Of a stretch of DNA of 64,000 nucleotides, positions 25,963 through 34,494 are shown piece by piece. The stretch's first letter is position 1. Each line of letters starts with the position of its first letter. The notes under the pieces were generated by a model, which searched no databases, had not been told where the DNA came from, and saw only the letters and a program-made list of their open reading frames with translations. The position numbers and the translations under genes were made by a program. Location: positions 1 to 64,000 of the forward strand of contig NZ_KB903283.1 of the NCBI RefSeq assembly GCF_000379685.1, written 5' to 3'. Origin of the DNA: Catelliglobosispora koreensis DSM 44566. Lineage in GTDB: Bacteria; Actinomycetota; Actinomycetes; Mycobacteriales; Micromonosporaceae.

Positions 25963-28722
25963 GTGCGTTTGCAGGTGCGGCTCTTAGGTGCGTTAGAAGT
26001 GCTGGTGGATGGCCAGCCGGTGCGGGTGAGCGGGCGCCCGGCGGTCCTGCTGGTGGTGCTCGCCATGTCGGCGGGGCGTGCGGTGTCACTCGACATGCTC
26101 GCCGAGGCAGTTTGGGGTGCGGATTTGCCGCGCAATCCCCGGGCGAGCGTGCACACCTATCTGACCCGGCTGCGCGGGTTGCTGGGGACGGACGTGATCG
26201 AGTCAGGTCCGGCTGGCTACGTGCTTCGAGCCGAGGTGGATGCCGTCCATTTCGTACGTCTCCTCGATCAAGGTGACGCGGCGACCGAAAGGCAGCGTTT
26301 GGCCGAGGCGCTGGCCTTGTGGCGGGATGTGCCCTTTGGCGGAGTGGAGTCTTCGTGGCTGGAAGTCGTGGAGGCGCCGCGATTGATAGAGCGGTTCATA
26401 ACAGCGGCTCAGCGGCGCATCGATTTGGACCTTGATGCCGGCCGCATAGATGGCTTAGCTGTCGAGTTGGTGGAATTGACCTCTCGGTTCCCGCTGCGGG
26501 AACCGTTGGTGGCACGGCTATTGCGGGTGCTGGATCGCAGCGGCCGCCGGGCTGAGGCGCTGGAGCGGTTCGAGGCGTTCCGGGTGCGGCTTGCCGAGGA
26601 ACTGGGAGCGGATCCGGGTCCAGAGTTACGCGCGTTTCATGCGCACTTGCTGTCGGCCGCGCTAGAGCCAGCGCAGCCGTCGGGGTCACTTCAGGCGGCA
26701 GTGGTGCCACGGCAACTGCCGGTTGATGTGGCCGGGTTCGTGGGCCGCGACGAGGCCCTGAAAGTGCTTGACGGACTACTGGATGGGAGTGTGAGCGGGA
26801 CGCTGCCGCCGCTGTCGATCGCGGCGGTGTCAGGTGCGGCCGGGATTGGCAAGTCGGCGTTAGTGGTGCATTGGGCGCACCGCACGGTGAGCCAGTTCCC
26901 TGACGGGCAGCTATATGCGAACCTGCGAGGCTTTGATCCGTCAGGGGCTCCCCGGCAGCCCTCGGAGGTACTGCGGGGATTCTTGTCAGGGCTCGGTGTG
27001 CCGGCGGGCTCCGTGCCAGAGGAGGTAGAAGCGCGGGCGAGTTTGTTCCGCAGCGTCTTGTCCGGGCGGCGCGTATTGGTGGTATTGGACAACGCACGCG
27101 ATGCCGAGCAAGTGCGGCCTTTGCTGCCTGGAGCGCCAGGTTGCCTGGTGGTGGTGACCAGCCGGGGACGGCTGACGAGTCTGGTCGCCGGCGAGGGCGC
27201 ACGACCGGTCTCTTTGGACGTGCTGTCCGCGGCGGAGGCACGACAGCTGCTCAATCACCGGATTGGTCCACGGCGGGTCGGCGCGGAGCCCGCCGCGACA
27301 GACGAGATCATCAGCCGGTGCGCTGCTCTCCCCCTGGCGTTAACAGTCGTGGCCGCTCGCGCCGCGCTCCAACCCGACTATCCATTGAGCCGGCTGGCAT
27401 CGCAACTGCGCGCGACACGGGTCGACCTGAGCGCCTTCCACGAGCCCGATCCCGCGGCCGACTTGCGAGCTGTGTTCTCATGGTCGTTCGAAACCGTTGG
27501 TGAAGCCGCGGCCCGGCTATTTCGGTTGCTAGGGCTGCATCCTGGCCCCGATCTCGGTGAGCACGCGGCCGCGAGTCTGGCCGGGGTTCCCGTTGCTGAG
27601 GCGCGCTCGCTGCTCACGGAACTGACACGGGCGAGCCTGCTCGCGGAAACCGTGCCGGGACGGTACTCCTTCCACGACCTCCTGCGGGCTTTCGCTGTCG
27701 AGCAAACGGGTGTCCACGAAACCGGGCAGCAGCGCCGGGACGCGACGCAACGCCTGCTCGCCTACTTCGTCCACAGTGGACATGCGGCGACGCTGGCGCT
27801 GAACTCGCAACGGGAGCCGATTACCCTTGCCGCGTGCCCGCACGATGTCACCCCGGAAAGTTTCGGCGGCCACGTCGATGCCTTCCAGTGGTTCACCTCG
27901 GAGCGCTCCGCCCTGCAGGCGATGATGGGCAAGGCGATCGAGTCCGGATACGACTCCTACGCCTGGCAGCTCGCCTGGGTCCTCAACGAAGGACTCGACC
28001 GGCAAGGTTGCTGGCACGAAATCATTGACACACAAATGATCGCGATCGCGGCGGCCGACCGTCTAGGCGACCGTGAAGCCGCCGCGCAAGCTCGCCGCTA
28101 TCTCGCCCGCGGTTATGGACTCCTGAGCCGCTTTGAGGAGGCACACGCCAGCCTGCGTAAGGCACTGGAACTGTATGGCTCACAAGGCAATCACACCGGC
28201 CGCGCCAACACCCATCGCTCCATAAGCTGGATCTACGGGCGGCAAGATTTGCTGGACAAGGCGATCGAGCACGCTTTGCATGCCCTGCACCTCTTTCAGG
28301 AGTCAGACGATCAGGCGGGCGTGGGCAGGGCGCTGAACTCGCTGGGCTGGATGCATTCCCGGCTCGGGCAGCATGAGCAGGCCGTGGCCTACTGTCAGCA
28401 GGCGCTCCCCTTGCACCGGGCGGCAGGCACGCCGTACAGCCTCGCCGCTACGTGGGACAGCCTCGGCGTCGCTGAACACCACCTGGGCCGGCACACGGAA
28501 GCGATCGCGTGTTACCAGCAGGCACTGGAGATCCTCGACGGCATCGGCGCGCGCTACAGCAAAGCCAACGCGCTCGTGCACCTCGGGGACACCCACGTCG
28601 CTGTCGGTGACGTCACCGCGGCACGCGAGGTGTGGCTGCAAGCGGTCGACATCCTGATCGAGTTTGGCCATGCCGACGCCGGCGTCGTGCAGAGCAAGCT
28701 TGAAGCCCTGCCCGCATCCTGA
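25963..28722 (+). CDS. AfsR-type SARP regulator with NB-ARC and TPR domains
   Basis: A 919-residue large SARP. Residues 1-95 form an OmpR-like winged helix (VRLLGALEVLVDGQPV, then HTYLTRLRGLLG). Residues 100-240 form the BTAD domain, ending ELGADPGPELRAFHAHLL. An NB-ARC/STAND ATPase has P-loop GAAGIGKSALV near residue 291 and a Walker B-like RRVLVVLDNARDAEQVRPLLP. The C-terminal 300 residues contain TPR units (for example AVAYCQQALPLHRAAG and AIACYQQALEILDGIG). GTG at 25963 is the start that begins with the family's LRLLG pattern; the open frame upstream to 25816 is not homologous. Such regulators control secondary metabolism or development, but no biosynthetic genes are near. Confidence 0.92.
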   Translation: MRLQVRLLGALEVLVDGQPVRVSGRPAVLLVVLAMSAGRAVSLDMLAEAVWGADLPRNPRASVHTYLTRLRGLLGTDVIESGPAGYVLRAEVDAVHFVRLLDQGDAATERQRLAEALALWRDVPFGGVESSWLEVVEAPRLIERFITAAQRRIDLDLDAGRIDGLAVELVELTSRFPLREPLVARLLRVLDRSGRRAEALERFEAFRVRLAEELGADPGPELRAFHAHLLSAALEPAQPSGSLQAAVVPRQLPVDVAGFVGRDEALKVLDGLLDGSVSGTLPPLSIAAVSGAAGIGKSALVVHWAHRTVSQFPDGQLYANLRGFDPSGAPRQPSEVLRGFLSGLGVPAGSVPEEVEARASLFRSVLSGRRVLVVLDNARDAEQVRPLLPGAPGCLVVVTSRGRLTSLVAGEGARPVSLDVLSAAEARQLLNHRIGPRRVGAEPAATDEIISRCAALPLALTVVAARAALQPDYPLSRLASQLRATRVDLSAFHEPDPAADLRAVFSWSFETVGEAAARLFRLLGLHPGPDLGEHAAASLAGVPVAEARSLLTELTRASLLAETVPGRYSFHDLLRAFAVEQTGVHETGQQRRDATQRLLAYFVHSGHAATLALNSQREPITLAACPHDVTPESFGGHVDAFQWFTSERSALQAMMGKAIESGYDSYAWQLAWVLNEGLDRQGCWHEIIDTQMIAIAAADRLGDREAAAQARRYLARGYGLLSRFEEAHASLRKALELYGSQGNHTGRANTHRSISWIYGRQDLLDKAIEHALHALHLFQESDDQAGVGRALNSLGWMHSRLGQHEQAVAYCQQALPLHRAAGTPYSLAATWDSLGVAEHHLGRHTEAIACYQQALEILDGIGARYSKANALVHLGDTHVAVGDVTAAREVWLQAVDILIEFGHADAGVVQSKLEALPAS

Positions 28723-28732
28723 AGCCGGAACA

Positions 28733-28969
28733 CTATTGGCCCGTGGGCTTATAGTCGCGAGCCCGCTGCACCCGCCATGTCCCAAATTGGCGGCCGTGCT
28801 CGTAGGCGGCCTCGATGGCGCCTCGCGCGATCGCTTCTGTCTCATAGCGCTGGCAGATCTCGCGACCACTATGTGGCTCACGGACTTCCAGCTCCCACGC
28901 TCCTACCGCACCCGTGTAGAGCCGGACCGTGAGAGCCAGAATCCCTTGCGCATCAGTACATTCACCCAT
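28733..28969 (-). CDS. Small hypothetical protein
   Basis: A 78-residue soluble protein starting MGECTDAQGILALTVRLYTG from the ATG at 28969; a GTG at 28996 would add nine residues. It has a compact beta-beta-helix-like pattern (AWELEVREPHSGREICQRYETEAIARGAIEAAYE read as segments) and resembles actinobacterial small proteins of unknown function. No motif reveals activity. It is convergent with the SARP gene, 10 bases apart. Confidence 0.5.
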   Translation of the reverse strand: MGECTDAQGILALTVRLYTGAVGAWELEVREPHSGREICQRYETEAIARGAIEAAYEHGRQFGTWRVQRARDYKPTGQ

Positions 28970-29111
28970 TTCGACAAGACGTCTCAGTAGCACCACGGCA
29001 GGCTATCGAACGCATGTTCGACAAGCAAGCCGCCGGCGTGTTTGACCGCGTACCCATCAATGGGTGCTTCATGCTTCCAGCACCGACATGTCTGACTCGG
29101 AAGGCGGATTC

Positions 29112-29510
29112 GTGAACGGTTTCGCGCAAATCGTGACTCTCGTCAGCGCATTGGCTCACATCGGCGTCGCCCCGCTCGAGATGGTCTTCTTCAATCAGCC
29201 CTAGGCGCGGAAGTTCCTTCGCGTCGAGGCGGACAACCTTGGTGACGTCCGGATGTGGGCGTTCGTCGTCGGCACGAGGAACATGCTCGCCGGGATCGCG
29301 GCGATCGTCGGGCTGGTAATAGTGCGCACCGGTGACCCAGATGCGGGACGGGCGGTCGTCATAACCGCCTTGTCCTACATGCTGTTCGCCAGTCTCGCCA
29401 TGGGAGTCGCGGACCTACTCGGGTTCTGGCGTCCGCGCGGCGGCAGCGTGATCGGCACGATCAGTTCCAGCTCGCTGGCGCTCATCGCTCTCATCGCCAC
29501 CTTCGCGTAA
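29112..29510 (+). pseudogene. DUF1304-type membrane protein interrupted by an in-frame TAG
   Basis: One frame from GTG 29112 (GGAAGGCGG ribosome site upstream) to TAA 29510 would encode 132 residues, the usual size of DUF1304 proteins. It contains a single TAG at 29202-29204, codon 31. Before the stop: LVSALAHIGVAPLEMVFFNQP. After it, in the same frame: ARKFLRVEADNLGDVRMW, then GTRNMLAGIAAIVGL, matching the family order LEM-F-(W/F)-x-x-P...NQG-x-YN-x-x-LA. Three more membrane segments follow. An ATG at 29253 could express the last 85 residues. It is a point-mutated gene, a sequencing error, or a readthrough case. Confidence 0.72.
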
Positions 29511-29517
29511 CCGGCGC

Positions 29518-30015
29518 TCAGATCACCGCTTGCAGATCGGCCTGCAACCGTGTCGCTTCCGCATCGCGGGCCACGGCTTGGGCGAGCAGCATCCGCAGCA
29601 CACCAACGACGAGGGCGACCCCGAGGATCGCGACGCCTATGCCGCCGATGAGCAAAACCACGCCGGGCGCTACGGGTTCACCTGGTGCCAAAAGGAATCC
29701 GAGGGCAAACATCAGCGACGCCGCCGCTACAAAGGCACCGATAACAATGTGTACGTAGCGGAAGGCGCCGGAGGAGAATACGGTCCCCTGCCGCACCATG
29801 GTTACGAGCTTCCAGACACATACCACGACGACCTGAGCGGTCAGGATGCCCAGCACCACAATCGCGAGAATCGGCGTACGCAGGTAGGCCAGCTCAGGGT
29901 CCATGTCTTTCATGTCGTTGGCCAGTAGCGCCACCATGACGGTCTGCACGAACAGCGAGCCGCCAAGCAATCCCACGAGCACCGCCCGCAGCGACAGCAC
30001 CGTCAGCTTTCCCAT
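29518..30015 (-). CDS. DUF2975 membrane protein
   Basis: A 165-residue protein with four membrane segments (roughly residues 8-30, 50-72, 90-112 and 120-145), the DUF2975 layout: two hydrophobic pairs split by VWKLVTMVRQGTVFSSGAFRYVH. The last 20 residues are hydrophilic (ARDAEATRLQADL). GGGAG lies 5 bases before the ATG at 30015. DUF2975 genes usually sit next to a small Xre/YozG-like DNA-binding gene; none is seen here. The function is unknown. Confidence 0.85.
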   Translation of the reverse strand: MGKLTVLSLRAVLVGLLGGSLFVQTVMVALLANDMKDMDPELAYLRTPILAIVVLGILTAQVVVVCVWKLVTMVRQGTVFSSGAFRYVHIVIGAFVAAASLMFALGFLLAPGEPVAPGVVLLIGGIGVAILGVALVVGVLRMLLAQAVARDAEATRLQADLQAVI

Positions 30016-30106
30016 CATCTCTCCCTCGATCGAGCCACGATGGAAACCTATCGTCATTCGATAGGCTGCGCAAACGTGTCCTTCACACATTGGTCACAAT
30101 GGTTCA

Positions 30107-30559
30107 GTGAACACACACCTATCGCCCCGCCTCGCGGCGATCGTCGAGGCTCTGCCGCTGGAGCCGCGTTTCCGGGTGCTCGAAATCGGCTGTGGCCCCG
30201 GAGCAGCCGCCCGGGCCGTGGCCGCTCGCCTGACCACCGGCCACATCCTCGCCATCGACCGGTCGGCTAGCGCGATCGCACAAGCAACCTCAGCCGCAGC
30301 CTCAGAAATCGCCGCTGGCCGGATGAGCGTGCGCCAGTGCCCGGGTGAAGACTTCGTGCTGCAGCCCGGCGAGCAACCCTTCGACTTGGTTTTCGCGGTG
30401 CGCGTCGGCGCCCTGGACGGACGCCACCCCGGAGCCGGACAGCAAGTACTGCAACGCATCGCGGCCGCCACCCGCCCTGGCGCCCGCCTGTTCATCGACG
30501 GCGGCAACCCCCTGCGCGAGTTGCAGATCCTACGTCACCACAGCGGACTGTCTAAATAG
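30107..30559 (+). CDS. Short class I SAM-dependent methyltransferase
   Basis: A 150-residue protein. Motif I FRVLEIGCGPGAAARAVA is at residues 22-39 and the acidic ribose-binding residue follows in HILAIDRSASAIA. Motif II-like FDLVFAVRVGALDGR and LFIDGGNPL complete a minimal Rossmann methyltransferase. It is shorter than most (180-250 residues) and lacks an obvious substrate cap. The GTG start has no clear ribosome site. It is divergent from the DUF2975 gene, and its 3' end overlaps the convergent hydrolase by 8 bases. The substrate is unknown. Confidence 0.78.
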   Translation: MNTHLSPRLAAIVEALPLEPRFRVLEIGCGPGAAARAVAARLTTGHILAIDRSASAIAQATSAAASEIAAGRMSVRQCPGEDFVLQPGEQPFDLVFAVRVGALDGRHPGAGQQVLQRIAAATRPGARLFIDGGNPLRELQILRHHSGLSK

Positions 30560-31283
30560 GAGCGTGCTGAGTGAAGAACGCGTCTACGGCGGCGATGGCG
30601 CCTTTGTGGCCGTCGATGGGGAAGATGAGCCAGGCGCCGTGCGCGCTGCTGCCCTCGGCTAGGTAGACCTCCGCGCTGCTGCTCTTCTTTGCGGCCGCTT
30701 TGAGCTCGTTGGCCGCACGCGCGAACGAGGCGTCGTTGCTGGCCGCGACGAAGAGCATGGGGATGGTCAGGGATTGCAGGCCGAACTCCGCGTTGACGCT
30801 GTTGAAGATAACCGGCGACGAGACGGTGATGAGGCCGTCGACCGGGGGCGATATCTCGGCGGCGGCGACGGCTGCCGCAGTACCTCCCATGGAAGCTCCT
30901 ATGAGGACCACTTTGCTGGTGCCTTCGGCACGCAGCTGTTGGACCGCGGCCTTGATGTTCGCTGGCATGCTGTCATTGCCCGCGGCTGAGCCGCCGAACC
31001 CGGCGAAGTCGAAGGCAAGCACGCGGTAGCCACGGGTGGCGAGTTCGGTGGCTTTCGGGATCCATTCGCAGACCGAGCCGCCGTTTTGGTGGGCGAGCAC
31101 GATGCCAGTCTTGCCCGTGCCGAAGACGACGCCTGTCAGCTGCGGGCCGAAGGTCACTCGCTTTTGCGTGGCGTGCAAGTCGGCGCATTCCGGGCCGGCG
31201 ATCGGGCCCGCTGGCTGGGCCGACGGCGGGCTCGTGCACGCGGAGATGACCAGCAGCAGGGCAAGGAGTCCGGTCTTTCGCAC
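30552..31283 (-). CDS. Alpha/beta-hydrolase lipoprotein
   Basis: A 243-residue exported lipoprotein. The signal (MRKTGLLALLLVISAC) ends in lipobox ISAC with Cys16. The mature part is an alpha/beta-hydrolase fold: oxyanion loop VLAHQNGGSVCEW, nucleophile elbow LIGASMGGTAA (Ser in GASMG), an acidic residue in LFVAASND, and candidate catalytic His in GSSAHGAW. Membrane-anchored on the outer face, it would cleave an ester or similar bond. It stands alone; the next gene on its strand is distant. Confidence 0.88.
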   Translation of the reverse strand: MRKTGLLALLLVISACTSPPSAQPAGPIAGPECADLHATQKRVTFGPQLTGVVFGTGKTGIVLAHQNGGSVCEWIPKATELATRGYRVLAFDFAGFGGSAAGNDSMPANIKAAVQQLRAEGTSKVVLIGASMGGTAAAVAAAEISPPVDGLITVSSPVIFNSVNAEFGLQSLTIPMLFVAASNDASFARAANELKAAAKKSSSAEVYLAEGSSAHGAWLIFPIDGHKGAIAAVDAFFTQHAPI

Positions 31284-31372
31284 GATGAACCTCTCAGAGG
31301 AGCGATGGGAACGCTCCCATCCTAACAGGAACGTCCAATATGGAGGGTCCGCACTGGACTAGGGTCACGGAC

Positions 31373-31797
31373 ATGGAGCCGAAGGGTCATTCGTGGATGA
31401 TCGAGGAACGTGAGTACGCGCGGCAGGAGTCACGCCGGGGCCGACGGCACGCGTTCGCCCACCTTGAACCGGCACGCACGGCCCTCGTCGTGATTGATAT
31501 GGTCCCGTTTTTCGTTGCGGAGTCGGCATATTGCCGCGGCATCGTGCCCAACATCAGCCGGATCGCTCGGCATCTGCGAGCCGCTGGGGGCACGGTGGCC
31601 TGGGTCCTTCCCGGCGCGGGCGAGCGGTCAGCTGCGAGTCGTCGGCACGCGACGCCAGCACTCTGGGCTTGCGGGTCATCATGCTCGCCAACGGCAACGC
31701 CGCCCGCCGCGATCAGGACCACAACGCCACCCTGCACACGATCTACCGCACCTTTGGTGACGTGCGCACTACCGGCGAGGTCATCGCGATGATCTAG
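31373..31797 (+). pseudogene. Isochorismatase-family cysteine hydrolase with internal deletion and frameshift
   Basis: The first part (ATG 31373 to about 31610) encodes an isochorismatase start with the catalytic Asp region TALVVIDMVPFFV and RHLRAAGGTVAWVLPG. From about 31633 a different frame (+2) continues the same family: SCESSARDASTLGLRVIML, with the catalytic Cys, then DHNATLHTIYRTFGDVRTT to TAG at 31797. The middle 80-100 residues, including the catalytic Lys region, are missing. The first frame runs on as unrelated sequence to 31792. The remnant cannot be a working enzyme. Confidence 0.78.
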
Positions 31798-31806
31798 CCT
31801 AAGGGC

Positions 31807-32217
31807 ATGGCCGCCTTTGATGAGCAGCTTTTTGTGGGTACGTGGCACATCGTCGCCTCGAACTTCCCGATGTGGGTGGCTGGCGGCCGGACCCAGCCGC
31901 GTTTTCACTACGAGCAGCTGGAGCCGGGCCGGCTCAGTGACCGCGTCACCTATGTGCGCCGTGGGCGGGAACGGCAGATCCTTGGCATCGACACCCGGCT
32001 TCCCGGTGACGTGCCGACCTACCGGTGGCGCGGAGCTGGTGCGCTTCGGTTGCTGCGCAGCGACTGGCAGGTCAGCCAATGGGATCCCGGCTATGAGTGG
32101 GCGGTCATCACGTTCGCGAAGTCGCTCGTCACCCCAGCCGGGATGGATCTCATTGCCCGCTCCCCCGGAAACGAGCTGGAAAAGCAGTCTCGTGAGCTCG
32201 GGCTCAAGATGCTGTAA
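31807..32217 (+). CDS. Lipocalin-like small protein
   Basis: A 136-residue soluble protein beginning MAAFDEQLFVGTWHIVASNFPMW. The G-x-W-x-(I/V) near residue 10 and the beta-rich pattern (GRLSDRVTYVRRGRERQILGID, TYRWRGAGALRLLRSDWQV, as segments) fit the lipocalin/nitrobindin-like class that binds small hydrophobic ligands. The C-terminal helix PAGMDLIARSPGNELE is typical of actinobacterial homologues. No signal peptide. The gene starts 9 bases after the broken isochorismatase, so the two may once have been an operon. The ligand is unknown. Confidence 0.72.
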   Translation: MAAFDEQLFVGTWHIVASNFPMWVAGGRTQPRFHYEQLEPGRLSDRVTYVRRGRERQILGIDTRLPGDVPTYRWRGAGALRLLRSDWQVSQWDPGYEWAVITFAKSLVTPAGMDLIARSPGNELEKQSRELGLKML

Positions 32218-32283
32218 AGCCTTTCCATCGCTTTACTTAAATCGCACGATGTCTTGACGTTCGTGCCGGAACGTGCCGGCACT

Positions 32284-33087
32284 ATGAGAACAAGTTTGGC
32301 GATGCTCGTCGCGGCAGCGGCGGTCGTGTTCGCCCCGGCTCCGGCGCACGCGGCAAGCGTCAACTGTGCCGCGTTTGTCATCAGTGGCAACCCCCGCACC
32401 GTCGCGGGCGCCACGTGGACCTACCGGTCAACCGACCAGGGCGTCGCGTACGCCTTGGAAGGTGTCCTGCTTCTCCCCAGCGCGACGAGTTCGCTTCCAG
32501 CGGTCGTTGTCAGCCACGGCAAAGGCGGCACGCCGCGCGGCTACTCGGCGACCATTGGCCGCACGATGGTCACCTGGGGACTGGCCGTGATCGCCACCAT
32601 GTACACGCACGCGCCTGATGCCGAAGACCAGGGCAACCTGCCCAACGGCGGCGACGGCGCCTCAGCGGCCAATGTGCAGCGGGCACACAAGGCACGCGAG
32701 CTTCTAGCGTGTGTCAGCGGCGTGGACACCGCGCGAGTGGCCGCTCACGGGCACAGCATGGGTGCGTTCGTGACTGGACAGACACTTGGCACACACACCG
32801 GTGATTTCCGGGCGGCATCGCACACGGCCGGTGGCGTCGGTGACGGGCCGAACGCCACGAAACGTGCTGCGGCACAACAGATCGTGACGCCCTATCAGCT
32901 GCATCACGGTGACGCCGACCAGGTCGTGTCGATCGCGCTGGACCGTGCCCTAGACAGCATCCTGACCGCGAATGGCGTAACGCATCAGTTCCACGTTTAC
33001 GCCGGCTATGACCATGCGCAGATCGCCTTCGACGCGCTGATGCTCTCGCGCGTGCGCTCGTGGTATCAAACCCACGGCGTGCTGTAA
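32284..33087 (+). CDS. Secreted dienelactone-hydrolase-like esterase
   Basis: A 267-residue exported alpha/beta hydrolase. Signal peptide residues 1-23 (MRTSLAMLVAAAAVVFAP, AHA-A cleavage). The nucleophile motif GHSMGAF is near residue 156, with a catalytic Asp candidate in HHGDADQVV and His in YAGYDHAQIAF. The oxyanion region is VVVSHGKGGTPRGY. These features fit the dienelactone hydrolase/X-Pro-dipeptidyl class. The ATG at 32284 gives a proper signal peptide; the frame upstream to 32254 does not. Substrate unknown. Confidence 0.87.
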   Translation: MRTSLAMLVAAAAVVFAPAPAHAASVNCAAFVISGNPRTVAGATWTYRSTDQGVAYALEGVLLLPSATSSLPAVVVSHGKGGTPRGYSATIGRTMVTWGLAVIATMYTHAPDAEDQGNLPNGGDGASAANVQRAHKARELLACVSGVDTARVAAHGHSMGAFVTGQTLGTHTGDFRAASHTAGGVGDGPNATKRAAAQQIVTPYQLHHGDADQVVSIALDRALDSILTANGVTHQFHVYAGYDHAQIAFDALMLSRVRSWYQTHGVL

Positions 33088-33134
33088 CCACACGGGACCT
33101 TTTGTTCCTGGCCATAGCGGGGTAAGGGACCGTT

Positions 33135-33485
33135 ATGGCCAAATACGAAGTTAACGACGCCGCCGTTGAGCACGCCCGCAAGCTGATCACCGAGGGTAAA
33201 TACGTGCTCGACAGCGACTGGGGTGAATCCCAGCCTGACGCTGCCGCGCAGAACGCCTTCCTGGAGAAGAATTCCTGGGACGACTACGCGAACTGGCACC
33301 TGGGGTTAACCATCGACGCCAACGACGAAACCAAGGCACGGTACGCCTTCGGCTACGGCGACTTCAAAAAGCTGCACCGCACAGGGTTAATCGCCTGCGT
33401 CTACCGGGCGATGGAGTGGCGGCACAAAGACGTCGAGCTCGCCGCGCACGACCTGTTGCAGCGCCTGGACAAAGCCGCGGGCTGA
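33135..33485 (+). CDS. Conserved hypothetical protein
   Basis: A 116-residue soluble acidic protein starting MAKYEVNDAAVEHARKLI. It contains the motif VLDSDWGESQPDAAAQNAFLE and NWHLGLTIDANDETKARYAF, a pattern I associate with widespread actinobacterial proteins of unknown function. AAGGGA precedes the ATG. No catalytic signature or membrane segment. It is convergent with the BrkB-type gene, 5 bases apart. Confidence 0.8.
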   Translation: MAKYEVNDAAVEHARKLITEGKYVLDSDWGESQPDAAAQNAFLEKNSWDDYANWHLGLTIDANDETKARYAFGYGDFKKLHRTGLIACVYRAMEWRHKDVELAAHDLLQRLDKAAG

Positions 33486-33490
33486 CACTC

Positions 33491-34477
33491 CTATGAATCG
33501 CCCAGCTCCTCCGGGGCACCTTCGGCTTTGGAACTGTCACGCAGCTGCATGTAGGGCTCCTGCTCCGGCGGGTGCCCTGCGGCGATAGCCCGGCGGCGCT
33601 CCAGCTCGGCGTTGAGTTCGGCTCCGAACAGGATCGCGAGATTGCTCAGCCATAGCCAAGTCAGGAAGACGATGACGCCCCCGAGCGTGCCGTAAGTGGC
33701 GTCATACGAGGCGAAATTCGCCGCGTACACCGCGAAGAGCAGCGAGACCGCGACCCACAGCACCACCGCGACGAACCCGCCCGGGCTGACCCACTTGAAC
33801 CCGCCTTGGCGTGCGTTGGGGCAAGCCCAGTAGAGGATGGCGAATAACAGGCCCACGATCAGCACGAGGACCGGCCACTTGGCGACGTTCCATATCCCGA
33901 CCGTGGCTGCACCGATGCCGAAGACTTCCCCTACCCGCTCGGCTAACTGTCCGCTGAGGACAACGATCAGCACGCTGGCGACGAGCAGCACGCCGGTGAT
34001 GAGGGTGACGCCAAGGCGGATCGGGACCGTCTTCCAGACCGGCCGTCCCTCTGGCACGTCATAGATCGCGTTGGACGCCTGCATGAAGCCTGAGACATAA
34101 CCGGAGGCCGACCACGTGGCCACGGCTAGGCCCAGGACAGCGGCCAGCCCCGCTTTGCCTTGGCCCTGCTGGACATTGCTCACGGCGGCCGTCACGATGT
34201 CGCGAGCCGGGCCGGGCACGATCGGCGTCACATTGTTCAGCAATGACTGCGTCAGCGAATCGTCAAGCAGCCCAAGCACCGCCACCAGGACCAGCAGTCC
34301 CGGAAACAGTGACAGGACGCTGTAGTAGGTCAGGGCCGCCGCCCAAACACTCAGGTTGTCTTCCTTGAACTGTTTGGCTGTCATGACGATCGCGGCGCGC
34401 CAGCCGCGCAAGCCGAGCTGAGCCGGAGAATCCGGTCCCGCGTCCGGTGGCGGCGCCGAGGTTACATCAGTTCCCAC
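33491..34477 (-). CDS. YihY/BrkB-family membrane protein
   Basis: A 328-residue integral-membrane protein with six or seven hydrophobic segments. The family start pattern is FKEDNLSVWAAALTYYSVLSLFPGLLVL near residue 38 (given as key part AALTYYSVLSLFP). Further signs are NAIYDVPEGRPVWK, WACPNARQGGFKWVSPG and TYGTLGGVIVFLTWLW. The cytoplasmic C-terminus is charged and carries ERRRAIAAGH. The function of the family is unclear; it was wrongly linked to ribonuclease BN. It lies 17 bases after the EIIC gene and may be its passive operon partner. The GTG start at 34477 has no clear ribosome site. Confidence 0.92.
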   Translation of the reverse strand: MGTDVTSAPPPDAGPDSPAQLGLRGWRAAIVMTAKQFKEDNLSVWAAALTYYSVLSLFPGLLVLVAVLGLLDDSLTQSLLNNVTPIVPGPARDIVTAAVSNVQQGQGKAGLAAVLGLAVATWSASGYVSGFMQASNAIYDVPEGRPVWKTVPIRLGVTLITGVLLVASVLIVVLSGQLAERVGEVFGIGAATVGIWNVAKWPVLVLIVGLLFAILYWACPNARQGGFKWVSPGGFVAVVLWVAVSLLFAVYAANFASYDATYGTLGGVIVFLTWLWLSNLAILFGAELNAELERRRAIAAGHPPEQEPYMQLRDSSKAEGAPEELGDS

Positions 34478-34494
34478 AAAGCAGCTGATACCCG

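Noticed and set aside
26396-27241. 281-codon frame opposite the SARP gene
   Set aside because: Pro/Arg-rich shadow typical of GC-rich coding DNA; the SARP and ATPase motifs on the plus strand are clear.
29202-29204. TAG as a pyrrolysine or selenocysteine-type recoding signal
   Set aside because: Selenocysteine uses TGA, no insertion element is seen, and pyrrolysine is not expected in this kind of organism; a nonsense mutation or sequencing error is simpler.
33100-33130. GGGTAA as a stress-sigma -10 before the 33135 gene
   Set aside because: The nearest GTT(C) lies only 12 bases upstream, too close for the GTTT-N14-16-GGGTA pattern.
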